Part shown: piece by piece, positions 11,056-20,664 of the stretch
Position numbering within the stretch: position 1 is the stretch's first letter
Layout of the letters: every line of letters starts with the position of its first letter
Source: Thermomonas sp046293095
GTDB taxonomy: Bacteria > Pseudomonadota > Gammaproteobacteria > Xanthomonadales > Xanthomonadaceae
Reading direction: 5' to 3'
NCBI RefSeq assembly: GCF_046293095.1
Contig: NZ_JBKBPN010000001.1
Location: 1-64,000 of the forward strand
DNA: 64,000 nucleotides
Position numbers and translations under genes: made by a program
The notes under the pieces: model-generated
Database searches by the model: none
The model's input: the letters and a program-made list of their open reading frames with translations, nothing else
Told to the model about the DNA's origin: nothing

Positions 11056-11472
11056 TCAATTCGCACAGGTTGTGCCTCGCTCATGAGGCCGTCGCAAAGC
11101 GCCAAGAATCGCGCAGCGGTCGCGCTCGCCACCGGCACACTGGGAGATGACGCGTTCGAGCTCGGCGGCCATGTTGCTCAGTTCGCGGATGCGATCGCGG
11201 ATGTCGGCGAGGTGCTGGCGCGCAATGACGTCAACATCGCAGCAGGACATCGCCGGGTCGTCGTCGAGGCTGAGCAGGCTACGGATTTCTTCCAGGCTGA
11301 ATCCAAGCTCGCGGCCGCGGCTGATGAAGCGCAGCCGGTCGACCTCGGTGGGGCTGTATTCCCGGTAGCCGCTGGCGGTGCGGGCAGGGGCGGGCATAAG
11401 GCCCGAGCGCTCGTAGTAGCGGATGGTTTCCAGGTGACAGCCGCTGGCCGCCGCCGCTTCACTGATTTTCAT
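11056..11472 (-). CDS. pbrR: PbrR-like MerR-family regulator
   Basis: 138 residues from the ATG at 11472 (11478 is two codons longer). The MerR winged helix carries a Cys at the position of PbrR Cys14 (ASGCHLETIRYY). There is a CC pair in the dimerisation region (PAMSCCDVDV) and two cysteines in the metal loop (SQCAGGERDRCAI). This set points to a divalent metal sensor of the PbrR/CadR/ZntR branch (Pb, Cd or Zn). It is divergent from the FTR1-like permease gene, across a MerR-type promoter, exactly like pbrR/pbrT of Cupriavidus. The identity of the metal is inferred. Confidence 0.8.
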   Translation of the reverse strand: MKISEAAAASGCHLETIRYYERSGLMPAPARTASGYREYSPTEVDRLRFISRGRELGFSLEEIRSLLSLDDDPAMSCCDVDVIARQHLADIRDRIRELSNMAAELERVISQCAGGERDRCAILGALRRPHERGTTCAN

Positions 11473-11484
11473 TCGCATTTGCCC

Positions 11485-11515
11485 TTGACCCTGTAGCGGC
11501 TACGGACTTTACGCT
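11485..11515 (+). promoter_or_regulatory. MerR/PbrR-type promoter
   Basis: TTGACC at 11485-11490, an internal dyad GTAGC-G-GCTAC at 11493-11503, and TACGCT at 11510-11515 give a 19-base spacer. This matches the structure of MerR-family promoters and drives the permease gene on the plus strand. Confidence 0.7.
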
Positions 11516-11552
11516 GTGCACTTGTGCGGTGCCAACCCGGCGCCCTTTATGG

Positions 11553-13508
11553 ATGTCCGCCGCCGTGCGATTCGTAGCCCGACTCGGTTTGCTGCTCTCC
11601 TTGGCCTGCGCATTTGGTGCGGCAGTGGCCGCCGAGCCCGCCAATCCGCGCCAGACCTGGCAACTGCTGGATTACATCGCCGTGGACTACGCCGGCGCGG
11701 TGCAGGGCGGGCAGGTGGTTGCGCCGGCGGAGTACGCCGAGATGCGCGAGTTCGCCGCGACCGTGCGAACGCAGCTGTCGGCGCTGCCGGCAACCCCGGC
11801 CCAGACGGAGCTGATCGCGCAAGCTGATCAGCTGGTGGCGACCGTGGAGGCCAAGGCCGAGGCGCATACGGTCGCCGCGGCCGCCCACCGGCTGGCCGAC
11901 GCGCTGCTCAAGAGCTATCCCATCGCGGCGGTGCCTTCGACACCGCCCGACCCGGCACGGGCCGCGTCGCTATACGGGCAGCAATGCGCCGGCTGCCACG
12001 GTGCCTCGGGCCGGGGTGATGGTCCGGCGGCGGCCAGCCTGAATCCGCCCCCGATCAACTTCACCGATGTCGACCGCGCGGCGCGGCGCAGCCCACTGGC
12101 GCTGTATCAGGCGATTTCGCAGGGCATCCAGGGCACGGCCATGACGGGCTTCTCGCAGATGTCGGAAGCCGACCGCTGGGCCCTGGCGTTCTATGTCGGT
12201 GGCTTGGCGTACCCCGAAGAGGCGCGAGCGAAAGGCGAGGCCCTGTGGCGCGAAACCGAGGCGGTACGTCGTCGGATTCCGACCCTCGAATCTCTGACCC
12301 AGACCAGCGAAGCCGATCTCGCCGCCTCGCTCGGCGAGGCGCAGCAAGCCCAGGCGATCATCGCGTACCTGCGTTCGCAGCCGCGGGCGGTCACAACCCC
12401 CACCGCGGAAGCGAAGAATGACCCGTTCGCACTGGCGCGCCAGCGCCTCGCGGGTAGCGTGCAGGCCTTTGCCGCGGGCGACGCCACGCAGGCCAAGGCC
12501 CTGGCCCTCTCGGCGTACCTGGATGGCGTCGAGCCGGTCGAACCGACGCTGGCGGCCCGTGATAGCGCCCTGATGCGCGAAATCGAAACCGCCATGAGCG
12601 AGTACCGCGCACAACTCGGACGGAATACGCCAACGACCGAAGTGACGGAACAGGCCGACCGGATCAGCACGTTGTTCGATCGCGCCGCCAGCGTGCTGCA
12701 GGATAGTCACACCGACAGCACGACTGCCTTCCTCGGCAGCTTCACCATCCTGCTGCGCGAGGGCCTGGAGGCCTTGCTGATCGTGATCGGCATGATCGCC
12801 TTCCTGCGCAAGGCGGAACGACGCGAGGTGCTGCCTTACGTGCACGCCGGTTGGATCGGCGCTTTGCTGGCCGGCGTGGTGACCTGGGCGATCGCCACCT
12901 ATCTGGTCGGCGTCAGTGGCGCCAACCGCGAGGTCACGGAAGGCCTGTCCGCGCTGTTCGCGGCGATCGTGCTGCTCAGCGTTGGTATCTGGATGCATCA
13001 GAAGAGCCTGGCGGGCCGCTGGCAGCAGTACCTCCACGCCAAGATGTCGGCCGCGCTGACGCGGCGCTCGGCGATCTTCCTGTTTTCGCTGGCCTTCATC
13101 GCGGTCTACCGCGAGGTATTCGAGACGATCCTGTTCTTCATCGCCATGTGGAGCGAGCACAACGGCGGCGCGATCGTCGCCGGACTGGTGGCTGGTAGCG
13201 CTGCGCTGGCCGCAATCGCGTACTGGATGCTGCGGATGAGCAAGCGCTTGCCGATCAGCCAGTTCTTCTCCATCAGTTCGATCCTGATTGCCGTGCTTGC
13301 AGTTGTGCTGGTGGGCAAGGGCATCGCCGCATTGCAGGAAGCCGGCTGGATCGGGCAAGCGCTGGTCGCCGTGCCGCGGATCGATTGGCTCGGCGTCTAT
13401 CCGTCCTGGCAGTCGTTGACGGCCCAGATCGTGGTTGCCGTGATCGCGGTCGGCGGCTTCTATTTCAATGCCCGTTCTTCGCGTGCCCTGGCGCGCGCGG
13501 CCAATTGA
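11553..13508 (+). CDS. pbrT: cytochrome c/FTR1-family permease (PbrT-like)
   Basis: About 651 residues from the ATG at 11553; a GTG at 11529 would add eight. After a signal peptide comes an all-helical periplasmic region with a haem c motif (CAGCHGASGRGDGPAA, near residue 143), then the FTR1 permease with REGLEALL and REVFETILFF, the two REXXE-type signatures of iron/lead permeases, in about seven membrane helices (residues 395-645). PbrT is proposed to import Pb(II) so that it can be handled internally; iron uptake is the alternative. Partner regulator: the divergent PbrR-like gene. Confidence 0.85.
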   Translation: MSAAVRFVARLGLLLSLACAFGAAVAAEPANPRQTWQLLDYIAVDYAGAVQGGQVVAPAEYAEMREFAATVRTQLSALPATPAQTELIAQADQLVATVEAKAEAHTVAAAAHRLADALLKSYPIAAVPSTPPDPARAASLYGQQCAGCHGASGRGDGPAAASLNPPPINFTDVDRAARRSPLALYQAISQGIQGTAMTGFSQMSEADRWALAFYVGGLAYPEEARAKGEALWRETEAVRRRIPTLESLTQTSEADLAASLGEAQQAQAIIAYLRSQPRAVTTPTAEAKNDPFALARQRLAGSVQAFAAGDATQAKALALSAYLDGVEPVEPTLAARDSALMREIETAMSEYRAQLGRNTPTTEVTEQADRISTLFDRAASVLQDSHTDSTTAFLGSFTILLREGLEALLIVIGMIAFLRKAERREVLPYVHAGWIGALLAGVVTWAIATYLVGVSGANREVTEGLSALFAAIVLLSVGIWMHQKSLAGRWQQYLHAKMSAALTRRSAIFLFSLAFIAVYREVFETILFFIAMWSEHNGGAIVAGLVAGSAALAAIAYWMLRMSKRLPISQFFSISSILIAVLAVVLVGKGIAALQEAGWIGQALVAVPRIDWLGVYPSWQSLTAQIVVAVIAVGGFYFNARSSRALARAAN

Positions 13509-13518
13509 GGATCTCTCG

Positions 13519-14220
13519 ATGAGCGATTGTGGTTGCCACGACACCGCCGCCACGCTGAGCAAGAACACCGACCACGCCCGTCGCCGAGTGTTGTGGGTCG
13601 TGCTGGCGATCAATGTGTTGTTGTTCGTTGGTGAGTTCAGCGCCGGTTGGTGGGCCGACTCCAGTGCGTTGCAGGCCGATTCGCTCGACAGCCTGGGCGA
13701 TGCGTTGGTCTATATCCTGAGCTTGTGGGTGATCGGCGGAACGCTGCGGCAACGAACCAAGGCCGTGTTTCTCAAAGGCGGCATCCAGGCACTATTCGGC
13801 CTCGCAGTGCTGGTCGAGGTTGGGCGTCGCGCATGGTTGGGGGCCGAGCCCGTCGCGCCGATCATGGCGATCGCCGCGAGCATCGCGCTTGTGGGCAATT
13901 TGATCTGCTTCGGGTTGCTGACGCGCTTTCGCAGCGACGACATGAACATGCGCTCGGTCTGGCTATGCTCGCGCAATGACCTGGTCAATAACGTCGGCGT
14001 GATTGCAGCAGCAGGGCTGGTGAAGTGGTTCGATAGTCCATGGCCGGACTTGCTGATTGGCCTGCTGGTCGCCGTGCTGTTCCTGCGCACGGCGGCCCAT
14101 GTCCTCACTGGGGCGTGGCAGGACTGGCATCGTCCGGAGTCTGTGGTTGTCACCCAGCCGTCATCGTGTGGCGTGCGACGTTCCCCCGCACCCGACGCTG
14201 CCGCCAACCGTCGCGGATGA
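13519..14220 (+). CDS. cation diffusion facilitator family transporter
   Basis: 233 residues, about six membrane helices. The Asp pair of the zinc site lies in SALQADSLDSLGDALV and again in CSRNDLVNNVGVI (CDF helix II and V motifs, here with Asn replacing one Asp of the second). N-terminal CGCHD could bind metal. The C-terminal cytoplasmic domain is very short compared with CzcD, and the last 25 residues look unstructured, so the protein resembles the short CDF-like transporters that accompany pbr loci. Exports Zn/Cd/Pb by proton exchange, inferred. It follows the permease by 10 bases. Confidence 0.8.
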   Translation: MSDCGCHDTAATLSKNTDHARRRVLWVVLAINVLLFVGEFSAGWWADSSALQADSLDSLGDALVYILSLWVIGGTLRQRTKAVFLKGGIQALFGLAVLVEVGRRAWLGAEPVAPIMAIAASIALVGNLICFGLLTRFRSDDMNMRSVWLCSRNDLVNNVGVIAAAGLVKWFDSPWPDLLIGLLVAVLFLRTAAHVLTGAWQDWHRPESVVVTQPSSCGVRRSPAPDAAANRRG

Positions 14221-14642
14221 AATTTCATAACATCCAGCCGGGTGTGTATTGTGCGCGGGTGACTTCGGCCGCCTCCCGTACCTTGCTCGCCCGCTTGCGC
14301 GCTTCTGCGCGGCTCGCCGTGCTTGTGCTGCTGGTGTTCGCGCTGAAGCTGGGCACTGCCGCTGCCTGCGTCAAGCATGATTTCGCGGATATGGGCTTCG
14401 GTACGGATGGCAGCCATGCCGTGGCGGTGAAGGCGTCGCCGCTGGATGGCGGTAATGACGATTCCACGAAGCTCAAGCTCGGGCATGCCGCTTGCAGCCA
14501 CTGCGGTTGCCATCACGCGGCAGCCATGGTGCCGGATACGCAGGTCGTGGTTGTGCTCGTGCCGCAGGCACTGCCCATGCGTACGTCCGGGTTACCGCCC
14601 AGCGCGTCGCAGCCCTTGGAACTGAGGCCGCCGATCGCCTGA
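14217..14642 (+). CDS. CopL-like small secreted Cys/His protein, head of czc-type operon
   Basis: 141 residues from an ATG overlapping the CDF stop. It has a signal anchor (LAVLVLLVFALKLGTAAA), then a Cys/His cluster ACSHCGCHHAAAMVP and a C-terminus LELRPPIA. Both the HHAAAMVP block and the RPPI terminus match CopL at 1564 (VHQAAAMVP...RPPIG), so I call it a CopL paralogue. Its place just before the RND efflux genes suggests it senses or buffers metal for that operon. Confidence 0.6.
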   Translation: MKFHNIQPGVYCARVTSAASRTLLARLRASARLAVLVLLVFALKLGTAAACVKHDFADMGFGTDGSHAVAVKASPLDGGNDDSTKLKLGHAACSHCGCHHAAAMVPDTQVVVVLVPQALPMRTSGLPPSASQPLELRPPIA

Positions 14643-14706
14643 GTCAGGTGTTATGCCCCTCGGGCGCGGAGCGCCCGAGGACACCGTCGACTCAGAGGAT
14701 CCTCCA

Positions 14707-15987
14707 ATGCACTTTGTTCGTTCGCCGCGACGACGTCGCGTCGCGCGGCTGGCCGTCCTGGCCTTGGCAGCGAGCTTGCTGCCAGGCTTGGCCGTGGCCG
14801 CCCAAGCTCCCGAGACACAGGCCCCCGCCGCACTTCGCAACGCGCTGCAGGCCGCCTGGCAACACCACCCCAGTTATCGTGCCACCGAAGCGCAGCTGGC
14901 CGCGGCGCGTGCCCGGTTCGATGCAGCCGGACAGCCGCTCTACAACCCCGAAGTGGAGTTGGCTGGCGACGATGAAGGCCCGGATCGCACTACAACCGCG
15001 GGCCTCAACCTCACGCTCGATCTGAGCGGCAAGCGCCGTGTGCGTCGCGAAGCGGCCTCCGCGCGGGTCGATCAAGCCACCGCTGAAGCGAAGCTGCGGC
15101 GCCGCGATTTCGCCAAACAGTGGTTCGCCAGTTGGGCGGAGCTGCAGACGATGCAGCAACGCGTGCGTACCGGTGAACGCCGATTGGCGTTGGTGACGCG
15201 CTTCGGCGATTTGGCGCAAAAGCAGTTTGCGGCCGCCGACATTTCCGGGTTGGAGCGCGATTTGGCGCTGCTGGCCCGTGATGAGGCGCAGGCGGAGCAG
15301 TCGCAACTCGTCGCCGAACAGGCGGAGGCCGAGGCGCGTTTCCGCGCGGTCGGCGGCTCACCGGAACTCCTGGCGAGCCTGGCGCTGCCCAGCAATGCAT
15401 TGCCACCGCCGACGGCGCCCCAAACCGGCATCGAACAGTTGCCCGATTGGCAAGCCGCACAAGCTGCTGCGCTCGCCGCCGAACGCGAAGTGACCGTCGC
15501 CCGTCGCAACCGCATCGCCGATCCCACCGTGGGCGTGCGCGGAGGACGTATCGACTACGGCAATGTGCAGGACAACGTGATCGGCGTGTCGCTCAGCATC
15601 CCGCTCTTCGTGCGCAATTCGTATCGCGCCGAAGTGGTGGCGGCCCAAGCCGATGCGGATGTCGCGGTCGCGGAAGCCGAACGCGTGCGCGTCGAACTGG
15701 ATGCCGATCGCCGCCGCGCCATCGACAGCTACGCCGCCGCGCAATCGGCCTGGTCGCACTGGCAGGCGAGCCGCGGCACGGATGTGGAGCGTCGCGCCAA
15801 TCTGCTGGAAAAGCTCTGGCGCGAAGGCGAGCTGTCTACCGCCGACTACCTGCTGCAACTCAAGCAGACCCTCGACACGCAGCTCGCCGGCGCTGAACTC
15901 GAAGCGCGCCTGTGGCGCAGCTACGCCGACTACCTCGCCGCCACCGGACAGCTCGAACGCTGGGCCGGGCTGGAGGGCACCCCATGA
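14707..15987 (+). CDS. czcC: CzcC-type outer-membrane efflux channel
   Basis: 426 residues from the ATG at 14707. Signal peptide (LAVLALAASLLPGLAVAA) followed by the TolC-like repeat of long helices (LRNALQAAWQHHPSYRATEAQLAAARARF) and paired beta strands. Forms the outer-membrane exit duct with the CzcB and CzcA homologues downstream; czcB starts inside its stop (ATGA). Confidence 0.9.
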   Translation: MHFVRSPRRRRVARLAVLALAASLLPGLAVAAQAPETQAPAALRNALQAAWQHHPSYRATEAQLAAARARFDAAGQPLYNPEVELAGDDEGPDRTTTAGLNLTLDLSGKRRVRREAASARVDQATAEAKLRRRDFAKQWFASWAELQTMQQRVRTGERRLALVTRFGDLAQKQFAAADISGLERDLALLARDEAQAEQSQLVAEQAEAEARFRAVGGSPELLASLALPSNALPPPTAPQTGIEQLPDWQAAQAAALAAEREVTVARRNRIADPTVGVRGGRIDYGNVQDNVIGVSLSIPLFVRNSYRAEVVAAQADADVAVAEAERVRVELDADRRRAIDSYAAAQSAWSHWQASRGTDVERRANLLEKLWREGELSTADYLLQLKQTLDTQLAGAELEARLWRSYADYLAATGQLERWAGLEGTP

Positions 15988-17144
15988 GAGAGATTTCGAT
16001 GACCCCGTTCCGTCTGATGTCCCCGTTGCTCGCAGCGGCGTTGCTGCTTGCCCTGGCCGCATGTTCGAAGTCCCCCTCGACCGAGTCGACCGCAACCGAA
16101 GCCGAGAGCGCTGAAGCGCCTGCCGAAAGCGAAGCCGGCATCGCGCCCGTCAAGCTCGATGCTGCGGCGATGAAAGCGGCCGGCATCGTCGTGCAGGCGT
16201 TGCAACCCGCTTCGATGAGCGAACAGCTGCGTGCGCCCGGTGAAGTGCTTGACAATGCCTACGGCACGGCGCTGATCACACCCAGCGTCGAAGCACTGGT
16301 CGTGCGTCGCCATGCCAAGCTCGGCGACGAAGTGCGTACTGGTACACCGCTGGTGACGTTGTCCAGCGTCGAGGTCGCCAATGCCCAGGCAGACTTGCGC
16401 ATCGCCGAACAGGAATGGCGTCGCGTGTCTGCGCTTGGCCGTGAAGCCGTGTCCGGGCGCCGCATCAACGAGGCGCAGGTCGCGCTCGATCGCGCCCGTG
16501 CCACCGCGCAGGCGTATGGCTTGCCGGGCACGGCGGCCGGGCGCAGCAACGGCCAGTTCACTCTGACTGCGCCGCACGCCGGACGCATCACTGAAGATGC
16601 GGTCGTTATCGGCGAGAAAATCGAACCGGGCAAGACGCTGTTCCGCCTGGTCGACGAATCGGTGGTCTGGGTCGATGCCAAGTTGCCGTCCGGGATCGTC
16701 CCGCGCATCACGCCTGGTACGGAAGCAACGGTCGTATTCAACGGCGAACGCCTGACGGGCACGGTCCAGCACCCCGCGCATCGCACCTCGGACGCGACCC
16801 GCAACGCGGTGGTGCGCATCGAGGTGCCCAACAAAGGTGACCAGCTACACAGCGGCGACTACGTCGATGTGTTCTTTGAAGCCAGCGACGCCACCAATGG
16901 AAAGAGCCCTGCTGCGATGATGGTGTCGGTGCCAACCGACGCGGTGGTGCAGTTGGAAGGCGACACGGTCGTGTTCCGCCGCAACGCAACCGGTGCGCTG
17001 GAACCGACGCCGGTTCGCACCGGTGAGGCGATCGGTGATCGGACCGTCATCCGCGAAGGCCTCAAGCCCGGCGATGCCGTCGTGGTCGAAGGTGCTTTTG
17101 CCGTCAAGGCGCAGATGCTCAAGTCGCAGTTGGGGGAAGAGTGA
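15984..17144 (+). CDS. czcB: CzcB-type RND membrane-fusion protein
   Basis: 386 residues. Lipobox LALAAC near residue 22, an Ala/Glu/Ser-rich linker, then barrel-sandwich (VRRHAKLGDEVRTGTPLVTL), helical hairpin and beta-barrel domains (LTGTVQHPAHRTSDATRNAVVRIEV). Bridges the inner-membrane pump to the outer-membrane channel. It lacks the His-rich N-terminal metal domain of the CusB copy at 26023. The ATG at 15984 overlaps the czcC stop; an ATG at 15999 is possible. Confidence 0.9.
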   Translation: MREISMTPFRLMSPLLAAALLLALAACSKSPSTESTATEAESAEAPAESEAGIAPVKLDAAAMKAAGIVVQALQPASMSEQLRAPGEVLDNAYGTALITPSVEALVVRRHAKLGDEVRTGTPLVTLSSVEVANAQADLRIAEQEWRRVSALGREAVSGRRINEAQVALDRARATAQAYGLPGTAAGRSNGQFTLTAPHAGRITEDAVVIGEKIEPGKTLFRLVDESVVWVDAKLPSGIVPRITPGTEATVVFNGERLTGTVQHPAHRTSDATRNAVVRIEVPNKGDQLHSGDYVDVFFEASDATNGKSPAAMMVSVPTDAVVQLEGDTVVFRRNATGALEPTPVRTGEAIGDRTVIREGLKPGDAVVVEGAFAVKAQMLKSQLGEE

Positions 17145-17184
17145 TGATCCCTGACGCCAATCCCGCCCGAGTGGGAGGTGCGCC

Positions 17185-20100
17185 ATGCTGAATCGCCTGG
17201 TCGAACTCTCCCTGCGCTACAAATTCCTGGTCCTGATCGTGTTCGCGGTCGTCGCCTTCCTCGGCGTCAGCGCGGTACGCAACGTGCCGATCGATGCCTT
17301 CCCCGACGTGACGCCGGTCCAGGTCAACATCTACACCGAGTCCCCGGGCCTGGCGGCCGAGGACGTCGAGCAGTTGCTCACCACGCCGGTAGAGTCGGCG
17401 CTGGCCGGCCTGCCCAAGGTGCAGGAAATCCGCTCGGTCAGCCTGTTCGGGTTGTCGTACGTGTCGGTCTATTTCAAGGACGACATGGATATCTACTTCG
17501 CTCGCCAGCTGGTCAACGAACGCCTGCAGGAAATCGGCGACCGCCTGCCGGAAGGCTACGGCAAGCCGAGCATGGGGCCCAACACGTCGGGACTGGGGCA
17601 GGTGTACTGGTACACGGTCGAACGTGCGCCCGGCGTTTCAAAAAACCAGGTCAGCGACATGGACCTGCGCACCTGGCAGGAATGGACCGTGCGCCTGATC
17701 CTGCGTACCGCACCAGGCGTGGACGACGTCAGCTCCTGGGGCGGTGGCGAACGCCAGTACCAGGTGCAGATCGATCCGCAGCGCCTCTATGCCCGCGGCT
17801 TGGGCTTTGGCGACGTGATCAACGCGCTGCCGGCCAACAACGGCCAGGTCGGCGGTAACGTGATGGACGTGGGCCGCGAACAGTTCCTCGTGCGAGGCCT
17901 GGGCCTGCTGAAATCGACCGAAGACATCGGCGCGATCGTGCTCAAGGCCGAGGACGGTGTGCCGGTGTACCTGCGCGATGTGGCGACGGTAGTCGAAGCC
18001 CCCGCGCCGCGCTTCGGTGCGGTGACGCGCGACGGCCAGGAAGTCGTGATGGGCCAGGCACTGGCTCGTATCGGCGAGAACGCCAAGGACGTGGTCGAGG
18101 CGGTCAAGGGCAAGCTCGATGTGGTGCGCGATGCACTGCCCAAGACCATGGTGCTCAAGCCAATCTACGAACGCACCGATCTCGTCAACAAGGCGGTGGA
18201 GACGGCCGTACGCGCATTGGTGGAAGGCTCGCTGCTGGTCGCGGTGATCCTGTTCCTGTTCCTTGGGGAGGTCCGCTCGGCGCTGGTGGTGATCGTCACG
18301 CTGCCGCTGGCGATGCTGATTGCCTTTATCGGCATGGGGCAAGTCGGCTTGTCCGCCAATCTGATGTCACTCGCGGGCCTGGCGATCGGCATCGGCATGA
18401 TGGTGGACGGCGCGGTGGTGATGGTCGAGAACGCGTTCCGGATCATGGCCGAGCGGTTGGAGCATGGCGAGAAGGTTGACAAGACCTCCGCGGTGCTGGC
18501 CGCCGCCAAGGAAGTCGCCAATCCGATCACCTTCGCGATCGGCATCATCATCGTGGTGTTCCTGCCGCTGTTCTCACTGGAAGGCCTCGAAGGCAAGATG
18601 TTCAAGCCAATGGCCTTCAACATCGCCTTCGCGATGGCCGGTTCGCTGATCCTGAGCCTGACGCTGATCCCGGTGCTGGCCTCGATGATCCTCAAGCCCA
18701 AGCCGGAGCGTGACACCTGGCTGGTCGCACGGATCAAGCGCGGTTATCGCCCGCTGCTGGACAAGGCACTGGCACGCAAGCGTGTGGTGGTGGTCAGTGC
18801 CGTCGTGGCGCTGGTGGCGAGCCTCGCGTTGTTCCCGTTCCTCGGCAAGGAGTTCATGCCGCAGCTGCAGGAAGGCTCGATCATGTGGCGGATCACGGGC
18901 ATCCCGTCGACCTCGCTCAACGAATCGATCCGCACCAGCAACACGATCGCCGCGGCGTTCAAGCAGTTCCCCGAGGTCGAGACCACGCTGGCGATGATCG
19001 GCCGCGCCGAGAAGGGCGAGACCGCCGACGTCAACTACATGGAGATCTACACCGCGCTCAAACCCGAGGACGAGTGGAAGTCGGGCCGCGATATCAAGCA
19101 GCTCGAAGCGGCGATGCAGGAGGCGCTGGAAAAGGTGGTTCCCAACGTGGTGCCCGGTTACACCCAGCCAATCCAGATGCGCGTAGAGGAGTTGATCTCT
19201 GGCGTGCGCGCCACGCTGGCGCTCAAGCTTTACGGCGAAGACCTCGGCGAGCTCGACAAGCTCAGTGGCCGGATCAAGCGCGTGCTGGACAAGGTGCCCG
19301 GTGTGGCCGATCTCGCCCTGGAAGCCAACATCGGCAAGCCGCAGATCCGCATCGCGGTCAAGCGCGACGAACTGGCCCGCCATGGCATGAACGCCGAGGA
19401 AGTGCTCACCATCGTCCGCAACGGCTTGGGCGGCGAACCGGTGAGCGTATTGCTCGACGGCGTGAAACGCTTCGACATCGCGGTGCGGCTGGATGACCCG
19501 ACACGCGATTCGGTCGAGTCATTGCGTCGCATCCCGCTACGCACCGCGACCGGTGCCTTGGTGCCGCTGTCGGAGGTGGCCGACATCAACGTGGCCGAAG
19601 GCTACTCCTTCGTCCGCCGCGAGCAACTGCAACGCTATGCGGTGATCCAGATGGACGTGCGTGGTCGCGACGTCGATGGTTTCGTCCAGGACGCTGAGGC
19701 GGCAATCAAGCAGCAGGTGAAGCTGCCGCCGGGCTACTGGATCGAATGGGGTGGGGCGTTCGAGAACCAACAGCGTGCCTTGGCCAAGTTGGCGCTGATC
19801 GTGCCGGTCACGATCTTCTTCATCTTCGTGCTGCTCTATACCGCCTTCAACTCGGTCAAATACGCGGCGCTGATCCTGGCCAACGTACCGTTCGCCACCA
19901 TCGGCGGCCTGTTGGCGTTGTTTGTCACCGGACAGTACCTATCGGTGCCCTCTGCGATCGGCTTCATCGCGGTGTTCGGTGTGGCGATGCTCAACGGCAT
20001 CGTGCTGGTGAGCTTTCTCAACGAGCTGCGCGAGAAGGGCCTGTCGGTGCGCGAGGCGGTGGTTCAGGGCACGGCGCTGCGTCTGCGACCGGTACTGATG

Positions 20101-20313
20101 ACCGCGAGCGTGGCGATCCTCGGCCTGGTGCCGATGCTGCTCTCCAGTGGCGTGGGTGCGGAAACCCAGCGTCCGTTGGCGACCGTGGTCGTCGGTGGCC
20201 TGATCAGCTCGACGTTGCTCACGCTGATCCTGCTTCCAGTTCTGTACGAATGGCTTGAAAACCGCTCCGACCGCAAGACGGCCGAGCGCAACTCCAGGGA
20301 GTCCGCGTCATGA
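17185..20313 (+). CDS. czcA: CzcA-type heavy-metal RND transporter
   Basis: 1042 residues, full length for the HME-RND family, with 12 membrane helices and two large periplasmic loops. The helix-4 signature reads AIGIGMMVDGAVVMVEN. This differs from the DFG-x3-DGA form of classic Zn/Co/Cd pumps and from the AIG-x3-DAA-x3-IEN form of CusA pumps. The substrate is therefore uncertain, with divalent cations the best guess from the neighbours. It exports metal from periplasm or cytoplasm using the proton gradient, together with the two preceding genes. Confidence 0.9.
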   Translation: MLNRLVELSLRYKFLVLIVFAVVAFLGVSAVRNVPIDAFPDVTPVQVNIYTESPGLAAEDVEQLLTTPVESALAGLPKVQEIRSVSLFGLSYVSVYFKDDMDIYFARQLVNERLQEIGDRLPEGYGKPSMGPNTSGLGQVYWYTVERAPGVSKNQVSDMDLRTWQEWTVRLILRTAPGVDDVSSWGGGERQYQVQIDPQRLYARGLGFGDVINALPANNGQVGGNVMDVGREQFLVRGLGLLKSTEDIGAIVLKAEDGVPVYLRDVATVVEAPAPRFGAVTRDGQEVVMGQALARIGENAKDVVEAVKGKLDVVRDALPKTMVLKPIYERTDLVNKAVETAVRALVEGSLLVAVILFLFLGEVRSALVVIVTLPLAMLIAFIGMGQVGLSANLMSLAGLAIGIGMMVDGAVVMVENAFRIMAERLEHGEKVDKTSAVLAAAKEVANPITFAIGIIIVVFLPLFSLEGLEGKMFKPMAFNIAFAMAGSLILSLTLIPVLASMILKPKPERDTWLVARIKRGYRPLLDKALARKRVVVVSAVVALVASLALFPFLGKEFMPQLQEGSIMWRITGIPSTSLNESIRTSNTIAAAFKQFPEVETTLAMIGRAEKGETADVNYMEIYTALKPEDEWKSGRDIKQLEAAMQEALEKVVPNVVPGYTQPIQMRVEELISGVRATLALKLYGEDLGELDKLSGRIKRVLDKVPGVADLALEANIGKPQIRIAVKRDELARHGMNAEEVLTIVRNGLGGEPVSVLLDGVKRFDIAVRLDDPTRDSVESLRRIPLRTATGALVPLSEVADINVAEGYSFVRREQLQRYAVIQMDVRGRDVDGFVQDAEAAIKQQVKLPPGYWIEWGGAFENQQRALAKLALIVPVTIFFIFVLLYTAFNSVKYAALILANVPFATIGGLLALFVTGQYLSVPSAIGFIAVFGVAMLNGIVLVSFLNELREKGLSVREAVVQGTALRLRPVLMTASVAILGLVPMLLSSGVGAETQRPLATVVVGGLISSTLLTLILLPVLYEWLENRSDRKTAERNSRESAS

Positions 20314-20630
20314 AACAGATCAAGGCATTCGTGCATCGCAACCGCGTCTCGGACCTGATCCACGCGCTGGGAGCCGCCGGCTTCCAGCGACTCAGCCTGT
20401 TCGACGTGAAAGGCCTGCTGCGCGCACTCAGTGCGCGCGAGCAGGAGTATTCCGTCGAGTTCGGCGATCAGGTGATCAACGAAGTGCAGATGGAGCTGTT
20501 CTGCGAAGACAGCGATGTGGCCCGGGCAGTGGGGATCTTCCGCCAAGTCGGGCACACGGGTCGGCCCGACGCCGGCTGGGTCTATGTCAGCCCGGTCGAG
20601 CAGGCGTTTGCGATCGATGGCGCCGTGTAG
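20310..20630 (+). CDS. PII-like protein linked to RND pump
   Basis: 106 residues with the PII-type ferredoxin-like fold pattern (MKQIKAFVHRNRVSDLIHALGAAGF, FDVKGLL, then GHTGRPDAGWVYVSPVEQAFAI). It lacks the uridylylation Tyr of the GlnB T-loop and is a divergent, metal-cluster type PII protein. It overlaps the czcA stop by ATGA, so it is made with the pump and may regulate it allosterically; this is inference. Confidence 0.75.
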   Translation: MKQIKAFVHRNRVSDLIHALGAAGFQRLSLFDVKGLLRALSAREQEYSVEFGDQVINEVQMELFCEDSDVARAVGIFRQVGHTGRPDAGWVYVSPVEQAFAIDGAV

Positions 20631-20664
20631 TGGCGTGGCGTAGCCCCGGTTGAGGATCAGACAC

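Noticed and set aside
11970..13613. 547-codon antisense frame opposite the FTR1-like permease
   Set aside because: The sense strand has haem and REXXE motifs; the antisense translation is Arg/Asp/Gln-rich noise.
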